From: Marinobacter zhanjiangensis
GTDB taxonomy: Bacteria > Pseudomonadota > Gammaproteobacteria > Pseudomonadales > Oleiphilaceae
Length of the DNA stretch: 64,000 nucleotides
Assembly: GCF_014651935.1 (NCBI RefSeq)
Contig: NZ_BMXV01000004.1
Coordinates: forward strand, 248,001-312,000
Direction of reading: 5' to 3'
Shown: positions 25,982 through 34,417 of the stretch, piece after piece
Numbering within the stretch: the first letter of the stretch is position 1
Layout: each line of letters opens with the position of its first letter
The notes under the pieces: generated by a model
Databases searched by the model: none
What the model saw: only the letters and a program-made list of their open reading frames with translations
What the model was told of the DNA's origin: nothing
Made by a program: the position numbers and the translations under genes

Positions 25982-26902
25982 ATGGAGCTGCTGATCAATG
26001 TGCTGGCCGCTACCGTGGTTGCCGGCACCCCCTTACTGCTGGCGGCCCTGGGCGAGCTGATCTGTGAGCGCTCGGGGGTGCTGAACCTGGGGCAGGAAGG
26101 CATGATGCTGATGGGCGCGGTGGCCGGCTTTGTGGCCACCCTGACCAGCGGCAGCCTGGTGGTGGGTGTGGCCGCCGCCATCCTTGCCGGCATTGCCATG
26201 TCGCTGCTGTTTGCCTTCATGGCGGTGACCCTGGCCGCCAATCAATACGCCGCCGGGCTGGCGCTGACCATCTTCGGTATCGGGCTGAGCGCCTTTGTGG
26301 GGGCCGGGTTCGTGGGCGAATCCATTGACGGCTTCAGCCGTGTGGCGATTCCGTTGCTCAGTGACATTCCGCTGATCGGGCGCGTGCTGTTCGATCAGGA
26401 TCCGCTGGTGTATATGTCGCTGGTCGCCTTCGTTGCCGTGTGGGTGTTCCTGCGCCATACCCGTGGCGGGCTGCTGCTGCGGGCCGTGGGGGAAGACCCG
26501 GAAGCCGCCAATGCCAACGGCCTCAAGGTGCTGGTGGTGCGCTACCTGGCGGTGGCGTTCGGCGGCGGCATGGCGGGTCTGGCCGGTGCCTATCTGTCCC
26601 TGGCCTACACCCCCATGTGGACCGAGAACATGACCGCTGGCCGTGGCTGGATTGCCCTGGCGCTGGTGGTCTTCGCCACCTGGCGTCCCGAGCGGGTGGT
26701 GCTGGGCGCCTACCTGTTCGGCGCCGCCAGCATCCTGCACCTGGTGCTGCAGGGGCTGGGCTGGAACATCTCCACCGAGTTGCTGGCGATGCTGCCCTAT
26801 GTGGTCACCATCCTGATGCTGGTGCTGCTGTCCTTTAACCCGGCCCGCACCCGACTGAACACCCCACTTTCCCTTGGCCAGCCATACCGGCCAGGGCGCT
26901 AA
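25982..26902 (+). CDS. Nucleobase/nucleoside ABC importer, permease 2
   Basis: 306 residues with AGGAG before the ATG. YufQ/NupQ-like text: GELICERSGVLNLGQEGMML and a later NANGLKVLVVRYLAVAFGGG. Eight or so membrane helices. Third gene of the importer operon; the Tsx-like porin gene follows after 82 bases. Confidence 0.92.
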   Translation: MELLINVLAATVVAGTPLLLAALGELICERSGVLNLGQEGMMLMGAVAGFVATLTSGSLVVGVAAAILAGIAMSLLFAFMAVTLAANQYAAGLALTIFGIGLSAFVGAGFVGESIDGFSRVAIPLLSDIPLIGRVLFDQDPLVYMSLVAFVAVWVFLRHTRGGLLLRAVGEDPEAANANGLKVLVVRYLAVAFGGGMAGLAGAYLSLAYTPMWTENMTAGRGWIALALVVFATWRPERVVLGAYLFGAASILHLVLQGLGWNISTELLAMLPYVVTILMLVLLSFNPARTRLNTPLSLGQPYRPGR

Positions 26903-26984
26903 CAATAATGATCAACCAACCATTCGCCAACAATGACTCACAAAACGAGTAACCAGAAAAGTACGTAACCTGAGAGGTATTACC

Positions 26985-27740
26985 ATGAATGCATTTCGTA
27001 AGACACTGATCGCCGGCTGCGTGGCAGCAGCTTCCTTTGCACCTGCGGCCCACGCGGAGAAATTCTTCGGATCTTCCAGCATTTCGGTTCTGCACAGCGA
27101 CCAGTACCAGGGCTTTGGCCCAACGGAGTACGAGGCCACCTACTTCACCTTCGAAAACGTTACCGCCCATAACTGGGGCGGTACCTTCTTCTTCATTGAC
27201 AGCGACCAGGGCCAGGGCAGCGCCCAGGACTCTGATAACGTTTACGGTGAATTCGCGCCCACCCTGAACGGCAGCTGGCTGACCGGCTCCGACCTGAGCT
27301 ACGGCCCGATCAAGGACGTCTTCCTGGCTGGCCAGTACGAGTTTGGTGGTGGGACGGAAGTGAATAACTACATGGGTGGTTTTGGTCTGGCGTGGAATGT
27401 GCCGGGCTTCCAGTACTTCAACACCGCGTTCTATTACGTGGATAACGAGCAGATCAACGACGACCTCCAGATGACCGTGACCTGGGGAGCGCCGTTTGAG
27501 GTAGGCCCCGCCCGCTTCCTGATCGACGGCTATATTGACTGGTCCACCGCCGAGGCGGATCACGAGTCAGAGTTCCAGTTCACCCCGCAGATCAAGCTCG
27601 ACGTGAGCAACTTCTGGGGCGAGCCGGGCGTACTCTATGCCGGTGTGGAATACCAGTACTGGAACAACAAGTTCGGCCTGGGTGACGAAGTCATGGACAC
27701 CCAGAGCTCGGTCAGTGCCCTGGTGAAATTCCACTTTTGA
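26985..27740 (+). CDS. Outer-membrane nucleoside-specific channel, Tsx family
   Basis: 251 residues. Signal peptide ends near PAAHA (residue 24). The mature protein is rich in aromatic beta strands (NWGGTFFFIDSDQGQG, QYFNTAFYYVD) and ends in VKFHF, a typical outer-membrane barrel terminus. Tsx-family channels admit nucleosides. It lies directly after the importer permeases and before rutR, so it probably feeds the ABC importer across the outer membrane. A hairpin follows the stop. Confidence 0.85.
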   Translation: MNAFRKTLIAGCVAAASFAPAAHAEKFFGSSSISVLHSDQYQGFGPTEYEATYFTFENVTAHNWGGTFFFIDSDQGQGSAQDSDNVYGEFAPTLNGSWLTGSDLSYGPIKDVFLAGQYEFGGGTEVNNYMGGFGLAWNVPGFQYFNTAFYYVDNEQINDDLQMTVTWGAPFEVGPARFLIDGYIDWSTAEADHESEFQFTPQIKLDVSNFWGEPGVLYAGVEYQYWNNKFGLGDEVMDTQSSVSALVKFHF

Positions 27741-27749
27741 TCCGTCACG

Positions 27750-27780
27750 GGAGTCCGGCAGAATAACGCTGTCGGACTCC
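27750..27780 (+). terminator. Terminator after the Tsx-like gene
   Basis: GGAGTCCG / CGGACTCC extended by GCAG/CTGT gives a 12-bp stem with one wobble pair around the loop aataacg, 9 bases after the stop. There is no T-run. Confidence 0.6.
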
Positions 27781-27809
27781 TGAACACATGGACAACAAGT
27801 GAGAAAGCC

Positions 27810-28499
27810 ATGACCAAAAACCCAGTTGCAGACGCTGCCGTATCGGCCAGGGTGGAGGACAGCGGCAATGGCCGCAGGTACCGCCCGGGCCGCATAAGGG
27901 AGCGAAACAGGGAAAAGATCCTGCAGGCTGCGGAGGAAGAGTTCGCCCTGAACGGATACAAGGGCGCCACCATCCAGAATATCGCCGAACGCGCCGGCTT
28001 GCCGAAATCCAATGTGCTGTACTATTTCAGTAACAAGCAGCGGATGTACGCTGCCATGTTTGATGACATTCTCGGGCGCTGGAACAAGGTGTTCTCGGAT
28101 GTCAGACCGGAACATGATCCGGCAGAGGCACTGGCGAGCTTCATCCGCACCAAGGTGGAGATGTCGCGCCGCTACCCGCTGGCATCGCGGCTGTTCGCCA
28201 TGGAGATTATCCAGGGCGCGCCTTTTCTGATGGACCACCTGCGCACCAACATGCGGGAGTGGGTCCGTGGACGGACCGAGGTAATCCAGCAATGGATTGA
28301 CGACGGGCGCATGGCGGAAGTGGACCCGGTGCAACTGATCTTCCTGATCTGGTCATCCACACAACATTATGCTGACTTTCAGGTACAGATTCTGATGGTG
28401 GAGAACAAGGCCGAGTACGAGCAACGTGACTTCGACCACGCCGCCGACTTTCTTACCGATGTGATCCTGAGAGGTTGCGGCCTCGAGAAACCGACATGA
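27810..28499 (+). CDS. rutR: TetR-family regulator, RutR homologue
   Basis: 229 residues. The helix-turn-helix at about 30-75 reads REKILQAAEEEFALNGYKGA, then LPKSNVLYYFSNKQRMYAA. The C-terminal part carries text close to E. coli RutR: SRRYPLASRLFAMEIIQGAP and LIFLIWSSTQHYADFQ. RutR senses uracil (and in E. coli controls rut, purine and car genes) by binding TTGACCAnnTGGTCAA (established). Near-matches to that palindrome lie at 1754, 23216, 23291 and 32013. It overlaps the following allantoinase region, forming rutR-puuE-alc-allA. Confidence 0.9.
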   Translation: MTKNPVADAAVSARVEDSGNGRRYRPGRIRERNREKILQAAEEEFALNGYKGATIQNIAERAGLPKSNVLYYFSNKQRMYAAMFDDILGRWNKVFSDVRPEHDPAEALASFIRTKVEMSRRYPLASRLFAMEIIQGAPFLMDHLRTNMREWVRGRTEVIQQWIDDGRMAEVDPVQLIFLIWSSTQHYADFQVQILMVENKAEYEQRDFDHAADFLTDVILRGCGLEKPT

Positions 28500-28516
28500 A
28501 TGACCGACATGAATGA
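28491..28516 (+). repeat. 13-base tandem duplication at the rutR/puuE junction
   Basis: ccgacatgaatga occurs twice in direct succession. The first copy holds the rutR stop. Each copy holds an ATG, but because 13 is not a multiple of three, only the ATGs at 28500 and 28509 are in the puuE frame. Confidence 0.9.
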
Positions 28517-29456
28517 TTATGCCTCATACCCGAGGGACATGCGGGGCCATGGTGAGCACCCGCCCCATGCCCGGTGGCCTGGTAATGCCCGGGTTGCGGT
28601 GCAGTTTGTATTGAACTACGAGGAAGGCGGCGAGAACTGCGTGCTGCACGGTGACGAGCATTCCGAGACCTTCCTCTCCGACATTATTGGTGCCGACGCC
28701 TACCGCGACCGGCACATGAGTATGGAGTCGCTCTACGAGTACGGCTCCCGCGCTGGTGTCTGGCGGATCCTGAAGGAATTCCGCAAACGCCGGCTGCCGC
28801 TGACCGTGTTTGGCGTCACCATGGCCATGGCCCGTAATCCGGCAGTGGTAGAGGCCTTCCAGGCGGACGGCCATGAAATTGCCTGCCATGGCATGCGCTG
28901 GATTCACTACCAGGACATGAGCGAGTCGGAAGAACGCCGCTACATGGAGCTGGCCATCGAGCAGCATATCCGTCTGACCGGCGAGCCGCCCCTGGGCTGG
29001 TACACCGGCCGTGACAGCCCCAACACCCGCCGCCTGGTGGTGGAGCAGGGCGGCTTCGAATACGACAGCGACTATTACGGTGACGACCTGCCATTCTGGA
29101 CTATCATCACCACTCGCGATGGCGCCGAGGAACCGCACCTGGTGGTGCCCTATACCCTGGACGCCAACGACATGCGCTTTGCCTCGCCCCAGGGCTTCAA
29201 CTCCGGCGAGCAGTTCTTCCAGTACCTGAAGGACAGTTTTGACGTGCTTTACGAGGAAGGGGCAGACGCCCCCAAGATGATGTCCGTGGGTCTGCACTGT
29301 CGCATTGTCGGCCGCCCCGGGCGGTTCCGCGCCCTGCAACGGTTCCTGAACTATGTCCAGCAGCATGAGCAGGTCTGGGTGTGCCGGCGGATTGATATCG
29401 CCCGTCACTGGAAGCAGTATCACCCTTACCAATCCGAGCGGAGTAGCAGCGAATGA
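28500..29456 (+). CDS. puuE: Allantoinase, PuuE (polysaccharide-deacetylase fold)
   Basis: 318 residues (start 28500, or 28509 giving [11 protein letters not shown]). Cofactor-type metal-independent allantoinase that opens S-allantoin to allantoate. NodB-like fold: [11 protein letters not shown] near the N-terminus, [12 protein letters not shown] (about 122-133), and [20 protein letters not shown]. Usual length for PuuE. Coupled to rutR upstream through a tandem duplication and to alc downstream by a 4-base ATGA overlap. It provides the step after UraD. Confidence 0.94.
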   Translation: MTDMNDYASYPRDMRGHGEHPPHARWPGNARVAVQFVLNYEEGGENCVLHGDEHSETFLSDIIGADAYRDRHMSMESLYEYGSRAGVWRILKEFRKRRLPLTVFGVTMAMARNPAVVEAFQADGHEIACHGMRWIHYQDMSESEERRYMELAIEQHIRLTGEPPLGWYTGRDSPNTRRLVVEQGGFEYDSDYYGDDLPFWTIITTRDGAEEPHLVVPYTLDANDMRFASPQGFNSGEQFFQYLKDSFDVLYEEGADAPKMMSVGLHCRIVGRPGRFRALQRFLNYVQQHEQVWVCRRIDIARHWKQYHPYQSERSSSE

Positions 29457-30475
29457 GAGATGTCATGGTGGCCCCGGAGGTGGAGGGGCCGGAGTTCACC
29501 CGTACTGGTCTGAACCTCGCCGATGGGTCCCTTGGGGCCGAAGTCCTTTTCGTGACCGATGAGTTCTTTGGTGCCCGGGAGCGGATGCTGAACCCGGAAA
29601 TGCCGGTTTTCTATCCCGACGAGTACGATGACCACGGCAAGTGGATGGACGGCTGGGAAACCCGTCGCCGGCGTACCACCGGCCATGACTGGAGCATCAT
29701 TCGTCTGGCCATGCCCGGAGTGCTGATGGGTGTGGATTTCGACACCAGTTTCTTCAGCGGTAACTTTCCCCCTGCCGCAGCCCTTGATGCCTGTTACTGC
29801 CCTGGCGCCGACCCCGATGAGGGCACCGAGTGGCAACAACTGATCCCCGCCACGCCTCTGCGGGGTAACGACCACTGCTTCCGCGAGATCGTCTCCGGCC
29901 GGCCGTGGACGCACCTTCGACTGCACCTCTACCCGGATGGTGGCGTTGCCCGTCTGCGGGTATACGGTAAACCCCACCGGGACTGGAATAACCTGGATGC
30001 CAGTGCCGCAATCAATCTGCTGGCCCTGGAAAATGGCGGCGATCAGGTGGCCTGGAGCGATGCCCACTACGGCGAGCCCCGCAAGCTGCTGAGACCCGGC
30101 CGGGGCATCAACATGGGCGATGGCTGGGAAACCCGCCGACGCCGGGAACCGGGCAACGACTGGTGCATCCTGGCCCTGGGCCACAAGGGCATTGCCGAGC
30201 GCATCGAGGTGGACACCGCTCACTTCAAGGGCAACTTCCCGGCCACCTGTTCGATCCAGGCGGCCTGTGTGGAAGCGGGTGCCAGCACCGCCAGCTCCCT
30301 GATCACCCAGAGCATGTTCTGGCAGACCCTGATGCCCGAGCAGCCGCTGACCGCCGACGCCATCCATGAATTCGCGGAGCTGGCGGACCTGGGGCCGATT
30401 ACCCACATCCGCTTCAACATAATTCCCGATGGCGGTGTCAGCCGGCTGAGGCTGTTCGGAAAACCGGTGTCATGA
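29453..30475 (+). CDS. alc: Allantoicase
   Basis: 340 residues. Splits allantoate to ureidoglycolate and urea. Two homologous halves are obvious: DGWETRRRR occurs near residues 64 and 223, each followed by a discoidin-like domain with similar text ([14 protein letters not shown] / [14 protein letters not shown]). Both halves are complete. Overlaps puuE and allA by 4 bases each. Confidence 0.96.
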   Translation: MRDVMVAPEVEGPEFTRTGLNLADGSLGAEVLFVTDEFFGARERMLNPEMPVFYPDEYDDHGKWMDGWETRRRRTTGHDWSIIRLAMPGVLMGVDFDTSFFSGNFPPAAALDACYCPGADPDEGTEWQQLIPATPLRGNDHCFREIVSGRPWTHLRLHLYPDGGVARLRVYGKPHRDWNNLDASAAINLLALENGGDQVAWSDAHYGEPRKLLRPGRGINMGDGWETRRRREPGNDWCILALGHKGIAERIEVDTAHFKGNFPATCSIQAACVEAGASTASSLITQSMFWQTLMPEQPLTADAIHEFAELADLGPITHIRFNIIPDGGVSRLRLFGKPVS

Positions 30476-30975
30476 CAGAGCCACGGGAAATCATCACCGA
30501 GCCCCTGACCCGGGAGGCCTTTGCCCCCTTCGGTGAGGTGATCGATACCGACGGAGCCGATGCTTTCCCCATTAACCAGGGTCGTACCGAACGCTTCCAC
30601 GCCCTGGCGCAGGTCGAGCTGTTGGGGGAGGGCGCACAGGGCATCCTGTCCATCTTCCGCGGGCAGCCGCTGGAACCGCTGAAAATCACGTTGATGGAGC
30701 GCCATCCCCTGGGCAGCCAGGCGTTCGTACCCTTGAACCATGGCGCCTTTCTGGCGGTGGTGGCACCGCCGGGGGAGTTTGACGAATCGGCAGTGCGGGT
30801 GTTCCTGACCAAAGGCTCACAGGGCGTGAGCTACCGTGCCGGCACCTGGCACGCGCCGCTGCTGCCACTGGCGGCGGATTCCGACTACCTGGTGGTTGAC
30901 CGCCAGGGGGCTGGCAGTAACTGTGACGAGGTCGAGCTGAAGCGGCCGGTTATTCCGGTTTCCCGCCCCGGATAG
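30472..30975 (+). CDS. allA: Ureidoglycolate lyase
   Basis: 167 residues. Releases urea from ureidoglycolate to give glyoxylate, the last step of the pathway in this window. Cupin-like fold with [20 protein letters not shown] (about 111-130) and VVDRQG near the end. It overlaps alc by 4 bases. The urea formed would need urease or urea amidolyase, neither of which is in the window. Confidence 0.94.
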   Translation: MTEPREIITEPLTREAFAPFGEVIDTDGADAFPINQGRTERFHALAQVELLGEGAQGILSIFRGQPLEPLKITLMERHPLGSQAFVPLNHGAFLAVVAPPGEFDESAVRVFLTKGSQGVSYRAGTWHAPLLPLAADSDYLVVDRQGAGSNCDEVELKRPVIPVSRPG

Positions 30976-31006
30976 AGCGCAGGCGGAGGGCGTGGGGCCG
31001 GCCCTG

Positions 31007-31726
31007 TCAGTGGTTTCCTTCGCCGCTTGCCGAACCCTCATCAACCACGTCGTTGGCAGCGGCCCGTGCACGCAGTGACCGGATGCGCCGGCCAAAGGCA
31101 AGCCGGGCTTTCTGCTCCAGCTCAAAGGCATGCATGACCCGGGCCCGGGTATGGGCCTGTCGTTCCAGTGTGGTGGCATAGGTTTTGGCGGCACTCAGCC
31201 CCAGGGCCATGGGCCATCGGTCGCGGGCGGATGATCTGGCAGGTGTAGCGGATATCTCCGGCAACAGCTGTTCGACGGTTTCCATCGGCACCGGGGCCTG
31301 CGCCACGGCATAGGCCATGATCCGCTCAGGGATATCGTCGAGACTGGCATGAAACTCACTGATCCAGTGGTCCCACTCTGATTCCGGAGACCAGGTCGCC
31401 GTTGTCGTGCCCAGCGCCTCCAGTTGAGCCAGCAGATGGCGGCTTTGCCGGTCACTGTCGGCCATCAGGGCACCGAGGCCGGCCAGCAGTTCGGTGCCGG
31501 GGGCGTTGCTGAGCCAGGAGTCGACAAAACGACCTTCCTCCTGCAGGTACCAGTAGCGGAACTGGAGCCACTCAATCAGTTCCAGGCGGGTCAGGGGGCG
31601 TTCGCCTTCCGACAGGTTGGGCGTTTTCGTCAGCGCCTCCCGGCGGGCCTTCACGGTCTGGACCAGGTCGTCAAAGAAAGCCGTTGGGTCCTTGGCGGGC
31701 CGTGGTCTGAGTGTTGCGGAATTCAT
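31007..31726 (-). CDS. Uncharacterised helical protein next to the allantoin genes
   Basis: 239 residues, not recognised. Predicted mostly alpha-helical, rich in Trp in the first half (LIEWLQFRYWYLQEEGRFVD). It has no signal peptide or membrane segment and a basic, Arg-rich end. It faces allA tail to tail and is divergent from the amidohydrolase gene; the 319-base region between holds a RutR-like box. The helical, aromatic-rich layout could fit a haem-oxygenase/TenA-like fold, but no active-site motif is clear. Confidence 0.65.
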   Translation of the reverse strand: MNSATLRPRPAKDPTAFFDDLVQTVKARREALTKTPNLSEGERPLTRLELIEWLQFRYWYLQEEGRFVDSWLSNAPGTELLAGLGALMADSDRQSRHLLAQLEALGTTTATWSPESEWDHWISEFHASLDDIPERIMAYAVAQAPVPMETVEQLLPEISATPARSSARDRWPMALGLSAAKTYATTLERQAHTRARVMHAFELEQKARLAFGRRIRSLRARAAANDVVDEGSASGEGNH

Positions 31727-32045
31727 GTTGTATCCTTCTGTTCGCCTGGCCGGCGGTTGCTCCGGGGTAACCGCAGTTACGCACTTTGGGCAGGTTTTGC
31801 AGGATATGTGCCAGCGAATGCGGGCAAATGGCTTGTTGTTGTGTTTGCTACAAATTTATGAACACCCGGTCAAATAATCTGACTTGTTATGGTGCAGGCA
31901 AGGTTCGGGTGATCGCCCCCGGTGCGTCTGGCGACTGCTAATGCCGTCACCGACGGCGACAGATACGGGCTGACAGGACGCCGGGTCTGTGGCATAGCGA
32001 TTGCTTTAAAATCTGATCATCTGGTCAGGAAGTTCAGGAGCCGAT
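31727..32045. other. Divergent intergenic region
   Basis: 319 bases between the uncharacterised gene and the amidohydrolase. It contains the RutR-like box at 32013-32028 and the SD (caggag) of the rightward gene. No other gene or structure recognised. Confidence 0.5.
32013..32028. promoter_or_regulatory. RutR-like operator before the amidohydrolase
   Basis: CTGATCATCTGGTCAG matches 11 of 14 fixed positions of the RutR consensus, with matching CTGA/TCAG ends. It lies 18 bases before the ATG, a position that would block transcription or its start. Confidence 0.6.
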
Positions 32046-33392
32046 ATGCCCAGCTTTGCGATCCGCCACGCTGCCATCTTCACTGTTGATAGCTGCAACC
32101 AGGTTATCCCGGACGGTACGCTGGTGGTTGAAGATGGCGTTATCAGCCAGGTGGGCGAGGACCGACAGGTTACGATTCCGGAAACCTGCGAGGTTATCGA
32201 TGCCCGGGGCCACGCACTGCTGCCGGGGCTGATCGACTGCCACTCCCATTCCAGCCTGATGCGGGGCGTGACCGAGAATATGCCACTGATGGACTGGCTG
32301 CCCTGGTACCAGCTGGAACACCGGGCAATGACCGAAGCCTTCGCCTACCATTCGGCACGGCTGTGTTACCTGGAAGCCCTGCAGTCAGGCACCACCTGTG
32401 TCATGGACATGTTCCGCTATATGGACCGGTGCGCCGACGCGGCCGCCGAGCTTGGCCTGCGGGTACAGCTGGCACCCTACGTGGCGGACCGCCCCGGCAA
32501 GGACTTCTTCTCCACCCGGGAGGAAAACCGGCAACTGATCCGCACCCATCATGACAGCCAGAACGGCCGCGTTCGCGTGTGGATGGGCCTGGAACACCTG
32601 TTTTACTGCACGGAAGACGCCTACCGCGAGGCAGCGCAACTGAGCCGGGAATACGGCGTGGGCATTCACACCCACGCCAGCGAACAGAAAGAGGAAGAGC
32701 AGGCGGTGACCGCCGAGCTGGGCCACCGTTCCCTTGCGATGCTGGACCACTATGGCGTTCTCGGTGAGCGCACCCTGCTGGCCCACTGTGTCTGGCTGAA
32801 CAATGATGAAATCGCCCGGGTGGCTGACACGGGCACCAGCATCGCCCACTGCCCGGTGAGTAACGCGAAACTGGCCAGCGGCGTGGCCCGGGTGCCGGAA
32901 ATGCTGGCCGCCGGTGTGACCGTCGGGCTGGGTACCGACGGGCCGGTATGCAACAACAGCCTGAGTCTGTTCGAGGAGATGAAATTTGCCTCCCTGATCC
33001 AGAAGGCCACCCGGCTGGATGCCACGGCCTTGCCCGCCGACCAGATCCTGCGCATGGCCACCATCAACGGTGCGAAAGCCCTGGGGCTGGACCGCGAGAT
33101 TGGCTCCCTGGAGGTGGGCAAGAAAGCGGACCTGTTACTGCTGGACCTGAATCAGGCCAACCTCACACCGGTGAATGTGGACCAGCAGGGCGGCAACCTG
33201 TTGTGGAACCTGGTCTTCGCTGCCGGCAGCAACAACGTGGCCGGAGTCTGGGTGGATGGCCGCCGCCTGATCGACCAGGGCGGGGCCACCGGCGTCGCCC
33301 GGCAGACCGTGATCACCGAGGCCCAGCGGCAGGGTCTGGCCCTGCACGAGGCCTGCCGCAAACTTTCCCATACCCGAACCTCGATGGTTTGA
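32046..33392 (+). CDS. Amidohydrolase, aminopurine/MTA-SAH deaminase-like (COG0402)
   Basis: 448 residues, SD caggag. Zinc amidohydrolase barrel: metal ligands in LIDCHSHSSLMRG (about 62-67), IHTHASEQKEEE (about 210), LAHCVWL and LGTDGPVCNN (about 300). The text GVTENMPLMDWLPWY resembles 5-methylthioadenosine/S-adenosylhomocysteine deaminases and triazine hydrolases. Likely a cytoplasmic deaminase of an amino-substituted ring. guaD is already present, so this one should have another substrate (8-oxoguanine, isoguanine, methylated guanine, MTA or SAH are candidates). A RutR-like box precedes it and a 2OG-Fe(II) oxygenase gene follows after 28 bases. Confidence 0.88.
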   Translation: MPSFAIRHAAIFTVDSCNQVIPDGTLVVEDGVISQVGEDRQVTIPETCEVIDARGHALLPGLIDCHSHSSLMRGVTENMPLMDWLPWYQLEHRAMTEAFAYHSARLCYLEALQSGTTCVMDMFRYMDRCADAAAELGLRVQLAPYVADRPGKDFFSTREENRQLIRTHHDSQNGRVRVWMGLEHLFYCTEDAYREAAQLSREYGVGIHTHASEQKEEEQAVTAELGHRSLAMLDHYGVLGERTLLAHCVWLNNDEIARVADTGTSIAHCPVSNAKLASGVARVPEMLAAGVTVGLGTDGPVCNNSLSLFEEMKFASLIQKATRLDATALPADQILRMATINGAKALGLDREIGSLEVGKKADLLLLDLNQANLTPVNVDQQGGNLLWNLVFAAGSNNVAGVWVDGRRLIDQGGATGVARQTVITEAQRQGLALHEACRKLSHTRTSMV

Positions 33393-33420
33393 ATAGACGA
33401 GATGATTCTGGAGTAGCACC

Positions 33421-34377
33421 ATGTCTTCACTTCCCATTATTTCCCTGGCCGGCCTGCGCAGCGATGATCCGGCCGAACGACAGGCCACCGCCACCGAACT
33501 GGGCCGTGCCTGTCGCGACGTCGGTTTTTTCTACGTGATCGATCATGGCATTCCGGATTCGGTATGCCAGGGTGCCTTTGATCTGGCGAGGCAGCTGTTC
33601 GCTCTGCCGGCGGAGGACAAGGAGGCCCTGTCCATCAAGCGCTCGCCCCACAACCGCGGCTATGTGGCCATGGCGGACGAGAAGCTGAATCCGGACGCCG
33701 GCGCCGACATGAAAGAGGCGTTCAACATCGGCACCGACTTCCCGGCGGATCACCCGGATGTGCTGGCGGACAAACCCTTCCGGGGCGTGAACTTCTGGCC
33801 GCCCATCGACGGCTGGCGCCGCCGGGCACTGGATTATTTCGATCATTGCCTGGAACTGGGGCGCACCATCCACCGGGGGTTCAGTCTCGACCTGGGGCTG
33901 GCGGAGGACTTCTTCGCCGGGCACCTGAGCAAGCCCATCGCCACCTTGCGCATGCTGCGGTATCCGCCCAGTGCGGGCAAGGTCGAGCGTGAGGACGGCG
34001 GCGCCGGCACTCACACCGACTACGGCAATGTCACCATCCTCGCCTCCGATGCAGTGGCCGGGCTGGAAGTGCTGAATCGTCAGGGGGAATGGATAAAGGC
34101 CCCCCACGTACCGGGCGCGTTTGTCTGTAATATCGGTGACTGCCTTATGCGCTGGAGCAACGACACCTATCTCTCGACACCCCATCGGGTGCGGCCGCCG
34201 GCAAAGGAGCGTTATTCCATCGCCTTCTTCCTGGAGGTCAACCCGGATTCAGTGGTCGATCCGCGGGATATCGTGAAGGGTGAGGCGCCGAAGTATGAGC
34301 CGATTACCTGTGCGGACTACCTGGCGGCGCGGTTGAATGCCACCTATGACCATCGGGGAGCGGACGAGAAGGCCTGA
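33421..34377 (+). CDS. 2-oxoglutarate/Fe(II)-type oxygenase, isopenicillin N synthase-like
   Basis: 318 residues. The N-terminal DIOX_N part (IISLAGLRSDD, then CRDVGFFYVIDHGIPD) is followed by the jelly-roll core. Iron ligands: GTHTDYGNVTIL (about 198) and the His in STPHRVRPP. The co-substrate-binding R-x-S is in KERYSIAFFLEVN. Soluble cytoplasmic enzyme that hydroxylates, desaturates or demethylates a small molecule. It is co-transcribed with the amidohydrolase, so it probably acts on the same purine-type compound or on the deaminated product. Exact reaction unknown. Confidence 0.9.
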   Translation: MSSLPIISLAGLRSDDPAERQATATELGRACRDVGFFYVIDHGIPDSVCQGAFDLARQLFALPAEDKEALSIKRSPHNRGYVAMADEKLNPDAGADMKEAFNIGTDFPADHPDVLADKPFRGVNFWPPIDGWRRRALDYFDHCLELGRTIHRGFSLDLGLAEDFFAGHLSKPIATLRMLRYPPSAGKVEREDGGAGTHTDYGNVTILASDAVAGLEVLNRQGEWIKAPHVPGAFVCNIGDCLMRWSNDTYLSTPHRVRPPAKERYSIAFFLEVNPDSVVDPRDIVKGEAPKYEPITCADYLAARLNATYDHRGADEKA

Positions 34378-34417
34378 CTCTCCGGGGATTGCTGCCCCGG
34401 CCGGCGGTGGCTGAATG

